64,000 nt of DNA, taken from contig JAXLQV010000004.1 in NCBI GenBank assembly GCA_046331465.1, positions 273,597 through 337,596 on the forward strand, given 5' to 3'. Shown here piece by piece: positions 43,054-51,428 of this stretch. Made by a program: the position numbers and the translations under genes. The stretch comes from UBA5066 sp046331465 (GTDB taxonomy: Bacteria; Acidobacteriota; Thermoanaerobaculia; UBA5066). The notes beneath the pieces were generated by a model. That model saw only the letters and a list, made by a program, of their open reading frames with translations. It was not told the origin of the DNA and did not search any database. Positions within the stretch are counted from its first letter, which is position 1; each line of letters opens with the position of its first letter.

Positions 43054-43778
43054 CCGTCCTGGCGCTGATGTATCACCGTGCGCGGTCGGGCCCCGACGGC
43101 AACGACCCTGCGGTGCTCGACGCGCACTTCTCCGTCATCGCGGACGCGTTCCGGTGCGTCCTCCCCGGGGAACCGCTCGATCCGGACCGGCTCAACGTCT
43201 GCCTGACGTTCGACGACGCCTACTTCGACTTCTACGCCGTCGTCTTCCCGCTCCTCGAGAAGCACGGCCTGCGCGCGCTCCTGGCGGTGCCGGCCGCCGT
43301 CGTTCCCGAGAAGGCCCAGGCGCCGCGGGCGGCGCGTCTCGCGGTCGCGGACGCGCTGGGCGACGGCGGTTACGACCCCGACGGGCTCTGCACCTGGAGC
43401 GAGCTGCGGGAGATGGCGCGGAGCGGCCGCGTCGGGTTCGGCGCCCACGGGCACACGCACTGCCGGCTGGACCTTCCCGGGGTCGACCTGGAAAGGGAGG
43501 TCGTCCTCCCCCGCGAGATGCTCACCTCCCGGCTCGACCTGCCGGTCGAGAGCTTCGTCTTTCCCTACGGCCGCTTCACGGGCGCGGCGCTGCGGACGGT
43601 CCGGCGTCACTACAGGTACGCCTTCCGCATCGGGGAGGCCGACAACCCGGGCTGGGGCGGGGCGATGCTCTACCGCGTCCGGGCCGACGGCCTGGTCTCG
43701 CCCGAGGCTCCCTTCGCGGCGCATCGGCGCGCGGGCTACCGCGCGCGCCGGTACTGGTGCCGGCTGCGGGGGCGCTGA
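43050..43778 (+). CDS. Polysaccharide deacetylase family protein
   Basis: 242 residues of the NodB/CE4 fold. Motif 1 LTFDDAYFD carries the metal-binding Asp, and motif 2 GHTHCRLD supplies a zinc His. FVFPYGRFTG forms motif 3. There is no signal peptide, so it probably acts at the cytoplasmic face. Members remove N- or O-acetyl groups from glycans. It is coupled to the GT2 gene by a 4-base overlap. Confidence 0.82.
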   Translation: MTVLALMYHRARSGPDGNDPAVLDAHFSVIADAFRCVLPGEPLDPDRLNVCLTFDDAYFDFYAVVFPLLEKHGLRALLAVPAAVVPEKAQAPRAARLAVADALGDGGYDPDGLCTWSELREMARSGRVGFGAHGHTHCRLDLPGVDLEREVVLPREMLTSRLDLPVESFVFPYGRFTGAALRTVRRHYRYAFRIGEADNPGWGGAMLYRVRADGLVSPEAPFAAHRRAGYRARRYWCRLRGR

Positions 43779-43819
43779 GAAGTCCGACGGGCTCCCGCTC
43801 TCCGCCCGGAGGGCGACGG

Positions 43820-44293
43820 CTACCCGAGCGGGATCTTCTCCCCCGTCAGCTCCCGCTCGCCGCGCTGGAAGGCGAGGATCCTCCCGACGAGCTCTCGGAC
43901 GGGTTTCGGGAAGGTCAGGAGGAGCTCGTCGCCGGGGGAGAGGATCACCTGCTGCGTGACGCCGGTCGCGAGGAGCAGCCGGTCGGGGAGGCGCCGCAGC
44001 TCGTAGTCCATCTCGAGCTTCGCCGTCGCGGGGGGACGGAGGGTGCAGGAGACCTCGAGGCGGTCGTCGAGGCGCGCGGGGCGCCGCAGGTTCACCTCGA
44101 ACCTGGTGATCGGGACCCGGTAGCCGTACGCGAGCGCCTCGGCGGGAGTGAACCCCGCGGCGCCGCAGAGGGCGTTTCGCGCGACCTCGCAGTAGAGGAC
44201 GTAGTTGCCGTGCCAGACGACCCGGTAGGCGTCCACCTCCGGGAAGCGGACGTCGAGCTCGACGCGGAACGGGCGCGGTGTCGCGAGGCTCAC
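43820..44293 (-). CDS. Acyl-CoA/ACP thioesterase, 4HBT hotdog fold
   Basis: 157 residues with RFPEVDAYRVVWHGNYVLYC, the 4-hydroxybenzoyl-CoA thioesterase motif that contains the catalytic Asp. GTG 44293 overlaps the stop of the upstream ketosynthase-like gene by 4 bases. It would release an acyl chain from CoA or carrier protein. As third gene of the ketosynthase operon it probably ends chain growth. Confidence 0.85.
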   Translation of the reverse strand: MSLATPRPFRVELDVRFPEVDAYRVVWHGNYVLYCEVARNALCGAAGFTPAEALAYGYRVPITRFEVNLRRPARLDDRLEVSCTLRPPATAKLEMDYELRRLPDRLLLATGVTQQVILSPGDELLLTFPKPVRELVGRILAFQRGERELTGEKIPLG

Positions 44294-45390
44294 GGCGCGG
44301 TGAGGACGACGGCGATCTGGTTGCCGCCGGCGCCGAGGGAGTTCACGACGACGGCGCCCAGCGAGGGCTCCTCGCGGAGGGCGCGGGCGGCGAGGGCGAG
44401 CTGGAGGGCGCCGGAGCAGGGGTTCTCGCCGACGAGGAGCTTCGGGCGCTCGACGCGGGGTGCGGGACCGAAGAGCTCGGCGAGGGCGGCCTCCTCGGCG
44501 GCGTCGACCCACGGGACGCCGTTCGCCGAGGCCTGGACGAGGCCGACGCGCGACGGCTCGACCTTCGCGTCGGCGAGCGCGGCGCGGAGCGTCGCGGCGA
44601 CCTCCCCCGGCCTCGCGCGGCGCTTCTGCGGCGAGACGGGGCTGCCCGAGGAGGCGGCGCCGGCGAGGCGCGCCCAGGGGCGGGCGCCGCGGGCGCGCGC
44701 CGAGGCCGCGTCCTCGAGGAGGACGACGGAGCACCCCTCGGTCATGACGTAGCCCGGCTTCGACGGCGTCTTCAGGACGCCGAGCCGCTCGTAGGCGAGG
44801 TGGTACGTCAGGTTCCACTCGTCGACGGCGCCGGCGACGATCGCCTTCGCCCGCTCGTCGTCGATGAGGAAGCGGGAGTAGAAGAGGGCGTTCAGGCCGG
44901 CCGGGTCCTTCTGCGTGATCGTGACGTTGGGCCCCTTGATCTTCAGCTCGATGGCGGCGAACGCGGCCGGGGCGTTCGCGACGGTATAGGGGAAGAGGAA
45001 CGGGGAGGCGGTCTCGGGCGACTCGACCGCCATCTGCCGCTCGAGCTCGACGAGCGGTCCGGCGCCCGCGGACCCGGTCCCGAGGACGATCCCGGTCTCC
45101 TCCTCGCGCCCCGCCGTCGCCCAGGCGGCGTCGGCGAGGCAGCGCGTGACGGCGACGACGGCGAACTGGCTCCCGCGGTCGAGCCGCCGCGCCTTCGCCT
45201 TCGGAAGCTCGGGCTCGGTCGTGAAGGCCCCGATGCGCGCGGCGAAGGCGGCCCCCTTGCGGGCGCCCCCCTCCTCGGCCGTGATCTCGACGAGGGCGCT
45301 CTCGCCGGCGGCGAGGCGGGCTGCGGTCGTCTCGAGGTCGCGCCCGAGCGAGGTGACGGCGGCGGCGCCGGTGACGAGGATCTCCCTCAC
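44290..45390 (-). CDS. Degenerate ketosynthase, chain-length-factor-like
   Basis: 366 residues with the thiolase/ketosynthase fold (opens EILVTGAAAVTSLGRDL). Aligned against the neighbouring active enzyme, its three catalytic positions are lost. The nucleophile Cys is Asp162 (GPNVTITQKDPAGLNAL), the first His is Ser288 (VQASANGVPWVD), and the second His is replaced within GENPCSGAL. This matches chain-length factors that pair with an active ketosynthase in type II PKS and aryl-polyene systems. The GTG at 45390 is 4 bases after the ketosynthase stop, so they are almost certainly one heterodimer. Confidence 0.85.
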   Translation of the reverse strand: MREILVTGAAAVTSLGRDLETTAARLAAGESALVEITAEEGGARKGAAFAARIGAFTTEPELPKAKARRLDRGSQFAVVAVTRCLADAAWATAGREEETGIVLGTGSAGAGPLVELERQMAVESPETASPFLFPYTVANAPAAFAAIELKIKGPNVTITQKDPAGLNALFYSRFLIDDERAKAIVAGAVDEWNLTYHLAYERLGVLKTPSKPGYVMTEGCSVVLLEDAASARARGARPWARLAGAASSGSPVSPQKRRARPGEVAATLRAALADAKVEPSRVGLVQASANGVPWVDAAEEAALAELFGPAPRVERPKLLVGENPCSGALQLALAARALREEPSLGAVVVNSLGAGGNQIAVVLTAP

Positions 45391-45394
45391 GGCG

Positions 45395-46612
45395 TCACCC
45401 CGCCGCCCCGAAGGCGACGACGGTGGAGTTCCCGCCGAACGCGAACGAGTTCGAGAGGGCGACCCTCACGCGCGCCTCGCGCGCGACGTTCGGGACGACG
45501 TCGAGGTCGCACTCCGGGTCGGGCTCGACGTAGCTGATCGTCGGAGGCACGACGCCCGTCTCGATCGTCCGCACCGTCGCCACCGCCTCGATCGCGCCGG
45601 CCGAGCAGAGGCAGTGGCCGAGCATCGACTTGTTCGAGGAGACGCAGATCTCGCGGGCCCGCCCGCCGAGGGCGAGCTTGATGGAGCTCGTCTCGGCCGG
45701 GTCGTTCTGGACCGTCGCCGTCCCGTGGGCGTTGACGTAGTCGACGTCGCCCGGGTTCAGCCCCGCGGACTTCATGCAGGCGCGCATCGTCCGGGCCCCG
45801 GCCTCGCCCGAGGGCTCGGGCTGCGTCATGTGGTGGGCGTCGCTCGTCACGCCGTAGCCGAGGAAGCGGGCGCGGAGCCGGGCGCCCCGGCGTCTCGCCC
45901 GCCCCTCCTCCTCGAAGACGAGGATCCCCGAGGCCTCGCCGATCGTCAGCCCCTTGCGGTTCCGGTCGAACGGGCGGCACGGCTCCGGGTCGCAGGCGCG
46001 CAGGGCGTTGAAGCCGCCGTGCGTCAGCCGCGCGAACGTGTCGGCGCCCCCCGTGACGACGACGTCGCAGATCCCGGCGCGGATCAGGTCGGCCGCGTAG
46101 CCGAGCGACGTCGCCGACGAGGAGCAGGCGGTCGTGATCGTCGCGCGCGGCCCGAGGAAGCCCCAGACCTCCGCGATCCGGTCGGTCGTCTGGTCGGGCG
46201 GGTGGTTCAGGACGCGCGTCAGGCGCGCGCCGCGCGGCCCCTTCGCGAGGAGGTCGCGGAAGTAGGCCTCGCTGTCGAGGAGGCCCGAGACCCCGCCGCC
46301 GAGGACGACCCCGATGCGGCCCGGGTCCTCGCGGTCGAGGTCGAGCCCCGAGTCGGCGAGCGCCTCGCGGGCCGCCGCCAGGCCGATGACGTCCGTGCGG
46401 GAGAGGCGGCGGCGGAGGCGCGGCGAGACGCCCGCGTCGGGGAGCTCGCGCACCTCGGCCGCGAGCTTCGTCCGGAATCCGCTCGCGTCGAAGAGGGTGA
46501 TCGGGCCGATCCCGCTCCGCCCGGCGACGAGGCCGGCCCAGGTGGAGGCGAGGTCGTTTCCCAGGGAGCTGACGGCGCCGAGGCCGGTCACGACGACGGT
46601 CCTGTCGGACAT
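45395..46612 (-). CDS. Beta-ketoacyl-ACP synthase, FabF/type II PKS type
   Basis: 405 residues. The catalytic triad is intact: nucleophile Cys163 in TITTACSSSATSL, His296 in NAHGTATVQND and His333 in SNKSMLGHCLCSAGA, with Lys328 beside it. It condenses malonyl-ACP with a growing acyl chain. The adjacent chain-length-factor-like gene (5 bases downstream) and a thioesterase suggest an aryl-polyene or other type II polyketide core rather than housekeeping FabF. No carrier protein, ketoreductase or dehydratase is in the window. Divergent from the deaminase gene. Confidence 0.88.
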   Translation of the reverse strand: MSDRTVVVTGLGAVSSLGNDLASTWAGLVAGRSGIGPITLFDASGFRTKLAAEVRELPDAGVSPRLRRRLSRTDVIGLAAAREALADSGLDLDREDPGRIGVVLGGGVSGLLDSEAYFRDLLAKGPRGARLTRVLNHPPDQTTDRIAEVWGFLGPRATITTACSSSATSLGYAADLIRAGICDVVVTGGADTFARLTHGGFNALRACDPEPCRPFDRNRKGLTIGEASGILVFEEEGRARRRGARLRARFLGYGVTSDAHHMTQPEPSGEAGARTMRACMKSAGLNPGDVDYVNAHGTATVQNDPAETSSIKLALGGRAREICVSSNKSMLGHCLCSAGAIEAVATVRTIETGVVPPTISYVEPDPECDLDVVPNVAREARVRVALSNSFAFGGNSTVVAFGAAG

Positions 46613-46678
46613 GGGCCGAATCGTACACGCGCCCGCCGCGCCGCAGCGACGGGAGCCCGGGAACCGCATAATCGGGCG

Positions 46679-47113
46679 ATGGGAGAGCGCGTCGACTGGA
46701 ACCGCTACTTCATGAACATCGCCGCCGAGGTCGCGACGCGGTCGACCTGCCCGCGAAAGCACGTCGGGGCCGTGATCGTCCGCGACCGGCGGCTCCTCTC
46801 GACCGGCTACAACGGCTCGCTCCGAGGCCTCCCGCACTGCGACGAGGAGGGGTGCCTCATGGAGGACGGCCACTGCATCGCGACCGTCCACGCGGAGGCG
46901 AACGCCATCCTCCAGGCCGCGATGAACGGCGTGCGGATCGAGGGGGGCGAGATCTACACGACCGCCTCGCCCTGCTGGAACTGCTTCAAGCTGATCGGGA
47001 ACGCCGGGCTCGTCGGGATCTACTTCTCGGAGTTCTACCGGGAGCCTCGGATCCTCGACTACGCGCGGCGGATGGGGATCCGCCTCGTCGACCTCGGGCC
47101 GCGCGAGGGCTGA
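46679..47113 (+). CDS. Cytidine/deoxycytidylate deaminase family enzyme
   Basis: 144 residues. The zinc site is HAEANAIL (His, catalytic Glu) followed by TTASPCWNC (two Cys). The N-terminus WNRYFMNIAAEVATRSTCPRK is typical of dCMP deaminases and ComEB. dCMP deaminase produces dUMP for thymidylate synthesis. Starts at ATG 46679, 66 bases from the divergent ketosynthase gene. Converges on the receiver-PilZ gene. Confidence 0.88.
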   Translation: MGERVDWNRYFMNIAAEVATRSTCPRKHVGAVIVRDRRLLSTGYNGSLRGLPHCDEEGCLMEDGHCIATVHAEANAILQAAMNGVRIEGGEIYTTASPCWNCFKLIGNAGLVGIYFSEFYREPRILDYARRMGIRLVDLGPREG

Positions 47114-47120
47114 CCGTTCC

Positions 47121-47795
47121 TCAGCGCCCGGCGGCGGCGCGGTCGACCCACTCCTCGAAGACGACGCGCGTCCCGCTCGAGACCTTCCGGAAGCGGCAGC
47201 CGAAGCCGGGCGGGTCGTCCCCGTGGCGGACGACGAGCGCGACGCCGGCGACCTTCGTCCCGTCGGCGCCGCCGGGGAGGTCGAAGGCGACCTCGTAGCG
47301 GGCGCCGATCGGGGGGCGCGCTCCCGCCGCGACGTAGAAGCCGGTCCGGGAGAGGTTCACGAGGCGGGCGTCGAGCGTCTCGCCGTCGCGCGCGAGGGTC
47401 ACGGGCAGCTCCGTGGCGACCCTCGACTCGGCCCGCTCGACGATGGGGAGGAACTTCTTCACCTCGGCGAGGAACGTCGGCTCGTCGATCGGCTTCCTGA
47501 GGAAGTGGCTCGCGCCGGCCCGCCTCGCCTCGTCCTCCATCTGCATCGACGTGAGGACGATGACGGGGATCGACGAGGTCACCGCGTCGGAGCGGAGGAT
47601 CCGGCAGGCCTGGATGCCGTTCATCTCCGGCATCTCGATGTCGAGGACGACGAGGTCGGGCCGCTCGGCGCGGGCGACGCGGATCGCCTCGAGGCCCGTC
47701 GACGCGGTCAGGAGGCGGCACTCGGCGCGAGAGAGGAACGTCGCCTCCAGGTCGAGGAAGCTCCTCATGTCGTCGACGAGCAGGATCTTGTGCAT
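47121..47795 (-). CDS. Response regulator receiver with C-terminal PilZ domain
   Basis: 224 residues. The receiver domain (about 1-118) has LLVDD, phospho-Asp in LVVLDIEMPEMNG and Lys in HFLRKPIDE. The PilZ domain (about 120-215) begins ESRVATELPVTL, with a basic/aromatic c-di-GMP patch NLSRTGFYV (the NxSxxG pattern). It has no DNA-binding domain, so it probably acts post-translationally through c-di-GMP, for example on motility or polysaccharide. Same strand as the TonB receptor, 41 bases downstream of it. Confidence 0.85.
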   Translation of the reverse strand: MHKILLVDDMRSFLDLEATFLSRAECRLLTASTGLEAIRVARAERPDLVVLDIEMPEMNGIQACRILRSDAVTSSIPVIVLTSMQMEDEARRAGASHFLRKPIDEPTFLAEVKKFLPIVERAESRVATELPVTLARDGETLDARLVNLSRTGFYVAAGARPPIGARYEVAFDLPGGADGTKVAGVALVVRHGDDPPGFGCRFRKVSSGTRVVFEEWVDRAAAGR

Positions 47796-47836
47796 CGAAC
47801 GGGTACGCCCTCGCGGAGCGGAGTTTACCCTCCGCC

Positions 47837-49714
47837 TCACCAGGTGAGGCGGGCGCCCGCGGCGAGCGTGATCCCCGGGAGCGGCACTCCCGGCACCTCC
47901 TCGTACCTCACGTCGCCGAGGTTCGAGCCCTCGAGGTAGACCTCGAGGATGTCCCCCTCGAGCAGGTCGTACCCGAGCCGCGCGTCGAGGAGGAGGACCC
48001 CGTCCGGCAGCGACGGCCGGTCGAAATACGAGAGCCGGGCCATGGCGTCGAGGCGGAAGGGGAGCCTCGCCTCCGCGAGGAGGTCGCACCTCACCCGGAG
48101 CGGGTCGAGGACGTAGCGCCCCTCGCTCGCGCCCGCCGAGGCCTGCAGCGCCTCGAGGTCGGCGGAGTAGAAGGCGGCGCGGAGGGCGAGGCGCGTGAGC
48201 GGCGTCCGGGCGACTCGGGACGCGTCGAGCGAGACCGTCCCCTCGAAGCCGAGGGTGTCGGCCGTCCTCACGTTCGTCGCCCGCCACGGCTCGGACGGGG
48301 ACGACCTCACGTAGTCGATCAGGTCCGTGCCGTGGCGCTGGAAGACGGCGGCGTCGAGCGTCACCGCGCCGGCGTCCCACGTCAGGCCCGCCTCCGCGTT
48401 CGTCGCCTTCTCCGGCGAGAGGTCCGGGCTCCCGACCGTCTGCGGGTCGCTGTAGTAGAGCTCGGTGTAGGTCGGGACCCGGAAGGCCGTTCCGGCCGAG
48501 GCGCGGGCGCGGAGCCCCTTCGCGAGGGCGACCCAGGCGGCGAGCTGCGGCGAGACGCGCGAGCCGTAGTCGTCGTAGCGGTCGACCCGGAGCCCGGCGC
48601 GGAAGCCGCCCGAGGAGGGGGAGGCCGTCGAGAAGGAACGGCCGAGCTCCGCGAAGGCGGCCTGACGGGCCCGGTCGTGGTCGCCCAGGTTCGTCGACTC
48701 GATCGCGTCGCGCCCCGCCTCGGCCCCGAACGCGAGCGTCCCGCCGAGCAGCGCGTGGCGCGCGACGAGGCGGAACGCGGATCGGTCCGAGTCGGTGACG
48801 TTCCGGTAGAACGACGGGTTCGTCCGCTCGAGGACGAAGTCGTCGTGGTGGCTCCGCGCGGTCGCGGAGGGGGCGAGCGACCAGCCCCCTCCGACCGCGA
48901 GGTCGGCCGAGAGGCCGAGGCTCCGCGTCCGGGTCGACTCCTGCTGGTTCGGGTAGCGGGTGCCGTAGAACGCGTACGCGCCGAACTCCCGGTCGGCCGC
49001 GCCGCCGGAGAGCGTGACCGGGCCGGCCGCGGTGTCGACGCGGACCGAGGCGCGGAGCGCCCCGACGGCGTGCTCGCGGTCGTCGCGGAAGCCGCTCGAC
49101 TCAGAGCGGGAGGCGTCGACGGAGACCGTCACGCGGTCGCCCGCCTTCGAGGCGACCCGGAGGCTCCCCGCGTCGAGCGAGTGGGAGCCGTGCGCGTAGC
49201 GCCCCTCGAGCTGCGCGCGGGCCCTGCCGAGCCCCCCGGCGCGCGTCACGACGTTGACGACGCCGCCGATCGCCTCCGACCCGTAGAGCGCCGACGCGGC
49301 CCCGTAGAGGACCTCGATCCGCTCGATGTCGTCGGCGGGGACGTCGACGTCGAGGGAGTGGTGGTTCGTCTGCGGGTCGTTCACCGGCTCGCCGTCGACG
49401 AGGACGAGGGTCCCGTTGTAGTCCGCCCCGCGGAGGCCGACGTCGGCCTGGACCCCCTCGGGGCCGCGGCGTCTCACGTCGACGGCGGGGAGGTAGAGGA
49501 GGAGCTCGGTGAGCGAGCGGGCGGGGAGCTTCTCGATCTCCCTCCGGGTCAGGACGGCCGTCGTCGAGGCCTCGGGCTCCACCCCGGCGCGGGAGGCGAC
49601 GACGGCGACCTCCGCCTTCACCGGCGCGGGCTCCTCGTCGTCGGCCGGGACCTGGGCGGCGGCCGGGAGCCCGAGGAGGAGCAGCGCGAGGGCAGCGAGT
49701 GGGGCGCGGGTCAC
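47837..49714 (-). CDS. TonB-dependent outer-membrane receptor (BtuB-like)
   Basis: 625 residues from GTG 49714. Signal peptide to about 21 (ALLLLGLPAAAQ). The plug domain (about 45-150) includes VLTRREIEKLPARSLTELL, GLRGADYNGTLVLVDG and RIEVLYGAASALYGSEAIGG split by short gaps, matching the family. The remainder is a beta-barrel of alternating aromatic strands ending in AGARLTW. It would import vitamin B12, a siderophore or another scarce ligand using TonB energy. Length is near BtuB's. No ExbB/TonB or ABC partner is nearby. Confidence 0.88.
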   Translation of the reverse strand: MTRAPLAALALLLLGLPAAAQVPADDEEPAPVKAEVAVVASRAGVEPEASTTAVLTRREIEKLPARSLTELLLYLPAVDVRRRGPEGVQADVGLRGADYNGTLVLVDGEPVNDPQTNHHSLDVDVPADDIERIEVLYGAASALYGSEAIGGVVNVVTRAGGLGRARAQLEGRYAHGSHSLDAGSLRVASKAGDRVTVSVDASRSESSGFRDDREHAVGALRASVRVDTAAGPVTLSGGAADREFGAYAFYGTRYPNQQESTRTRSLGLSADLAVGGGWSLAPSATARSHHDDFVLERTNPSFYRNVTDSDRSAFRLVARHALLGGTLAFGAEAGRDAIESTNLGDHDRARQAAFAELGRSFSTASPSSGGFRAGLRVDRYDDYGSRVSPQLAAWVALAKGLRARASAGTAFRVPTYTELYYSDPQTVGSPDLSPEKATNAEAGLTWDAGAVTLDAAVFQRHGTDLIDYVRSSPSEPWRATNVRTADTLGFEGTVSLDASRVARTPLTRLALRAAFYSADLEALQASAGASEGRYVLDPLRVRCDLLAEARLPFRLDAMARLSYFDRPSLPDGVLLLDARLGYDLLEGDILEVYLEGSNLGDVRYEEVPGVPLPGITLAAGARLTW

Positions 49715-49765
49715 CGGCGGAGGATATCCGGGGCGGCGGCGGCGCGCGGGCGCTACTCTCTCGCC

Positions 49766-50347
49766 ATGCGCGCCTCCCGGATCGTCCCCCTCCTCGCGCT
49801 CCTCGCCGTCGGTCCCGCCCTGCCGTCCGCCGCGGCCGAAAAGCCGAAGCCCCGCCTCGTCCTCGTCGAGGCCGACGGGCGCGAGGAGGAGCTCTCTGCC
49901 TTCGTCGCCCGCCTCGAGTCGGAGCTCTCCGACGGGGACGCCCTGCTCTTCTCCGACGCCCGCCTCGCGGGCACGCGCCTCGGAGCGCTCCAGGCCGAGC
50001 CCGAGGGCGACGCGGCGAAGGCCTTCCGGCAGGAGTGGCCCGGCGACGTCTGGCTCGCGCTGTCGCTCTCTCCCTGCAGCGTCCACGTCAGCCGGATGCA
50101 GTACAGCGACACGACGCCGGAGGGGTACCGCGTCCAGCGCGTCATCGAGAACGTGAACGTCGTCTGCGACGCCTCTCTCCGGCTCGCCGACCCAGCGAAC
50201 GGGAAGGAGCGGAAGACGCTCACGGTGCAGGGCTCGGCCGCCTTCAAGCGGACCGTCGGAGAGGACGGGGAGACCTCGGAGCTGGAGGGGGCGCGGCAGG
50301 CGGCGAAGAAGGCGGCGAAGAAGCTCACCTCCGAGCTGAAGAGGTAA
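49766..50347 (+). CDS. Secreted protein of unknown function
   Basis: 193 residues. Signal peptide to about residue 23 (IVPLLALLAVGPALPSAAA). A soluble domain follows with two Cys (LSPCSV, VVCDAS) and a lysine-rich, probably helical C-terminus (QAAKKAAKKLTSEL). No recognised family. ATG 49766 is 51 bases from the divergent TonB receptor start, so they share a short intergenic region. Confidence 0.65.
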   Translation: MRASRIVPLLALLAVGPALPSAAAEKPKPRLVLVEADGREEELSAFVARLESELSDGDALLFSDARLAGTRLGALQAEPEGDAAKAFRQEWPGDVWLALSLSPCSVHVSRMQYSDTTPEGYRVQRVIENVNVVCDASLRLADPANGKERKTLTVQGSAAFKRTVGEDGETSELEGARQAAKKAAKKLTSELKR

Positions 50348-50486
50348 CCGGACCGGCCGGGGCCGCTTTCCGCGCGGTTTCCGGGCCTCGCCTGAGACGA
50401 GGTTTCGCACGCGGGAACTTCACGCGTTCGGGTCTATCCTCGGACGTTCGGGCGCCCGACGAGCGGCGCCCGGGGTGGTAACCCGC

Positions 50487-51422
50487 ATGAAGCTCTCCTC
50501 GGCACGTCTCGGAACGGTCCTCGCCCTCCTCCTGCTCCTCCCGCCCTCGGGAGCGCAGGCGCTCGATTTCGTCACACTTCCCGTGGGCACGGGCGTCGCG
50601 TCGATGGTCGTGGCGGCCGACGGCACCGCCTGGTTCTCGGCCCAGTTCTCCGGCTCCGTCGGACGCGTCAGCCCGTCCGGCCAGGTGTCGCTCTTCGAGC
50701 TCCCGACGAAGGGGGCGCAGCCGCTCGGCCTCGCGCTCCATCCCGACGGCAGCGCGTGGGCGGCCGACCAGTCCGGCGCGCGCCTCGGGCGCGTGGCGCC
50801 GGACGGGACGCCGACCGAGATCCCGCTGCCGAAGGACGGCGGCGAGCCGACCGGCGTGGCCGTCGGGAAGGACGGAACCGTCTGGTTCTCGCTCACCTCC
50901 ACGAGCCGCCTCGGCCGGCGCACGCCGGACGGGACGATTCGGGAGTACGCGCTTCCCGACGGGAGCGAGCCGGTGGGCCTCGCCGTCGCGGCGGACGGAG
51001 CGGCGTGGGTCGTCGAGAGGCGGGGGAACCGCGTCGTGAGGGTCTCGGCGGACGGCATGCTGAGCTCCTGGCCGATCTCCTCGCCGAACGCCCAGCCCGA
51101 GGCCGTCGCCTTCGCCCCCGACGGGACCTTCTGGATGTCGCTCCCGAACGCGAGCCGGATCGCGCGCGTGGCGCCGGACGGGACGATCCGGGAGTTCTCC
51201 GTGCCGAACGCGCCGCTCGGCCTCGCCGTGGCCAGGGACGGCGGCGTCTGGTTCGGCTCGCCGTCCACCCGGAAGCTCGGCCGGCTCGACCCGGCCACGG
51301 GGAAGGTCTCCTGGACCGACCTCCCCGAGGCCCCGGTCGCCCTGGCCACCGGCCTCGACGGCTCCGTCTGGGTCGCCCTCGGCGTCGGCGACCGTCTCGC
51401 GAAGGTGCCGCCGAAGGGGTGA
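50487..51422 (+). CDS. Secreted beta-propeller protein, virginiamycin B lyase (Vgb)-like
   Basis: 311 residues. Signal peptide to about residue 24 (GTVLALLLLLPPSGAQA). The rest is six to seven repeats of a blade with WF and GRV or GR plus DPDG-type turns (TAWFSAQFSGSVGR, AWAADQSGARLGRV, TVWFSLTSTSRLGR and so on). This is the streptogramin lyase/SMP-30-like propeller fold. Most homologues are not proven lyases, so the enzymatic role is uncertain. It converges on the permease gene. Confidence 0.8.
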   Translation: MKLSSARLGTVLALLLLLPPSGAQALDFVTLPVGTGVASMVVAADGTAWFSAQFSGSVGRVSPSGQVSLFELPTKGAQPLGLALHPDGSAWAADQSGARLGRVAPDGTPTEIPLPKDGGEPTGVAVGKDGTVWFSLTSTSRLGRRTPDGTIREYALPDGSEPVGLAVAADGAAWVVERRGNRVVRVSADGMLSSWPISSPNAQPEAVAFAPDGTFWMSLPNASRIARVAPDGTIREFSVPNAPLGLAVARDGGVWFGSPSTRKLGRLDPATGKVSWTDLPEAPVALATGLDGSVWVALGVGDRLAKVPPKG

Positions 51423-51428
51423 CGGGGC

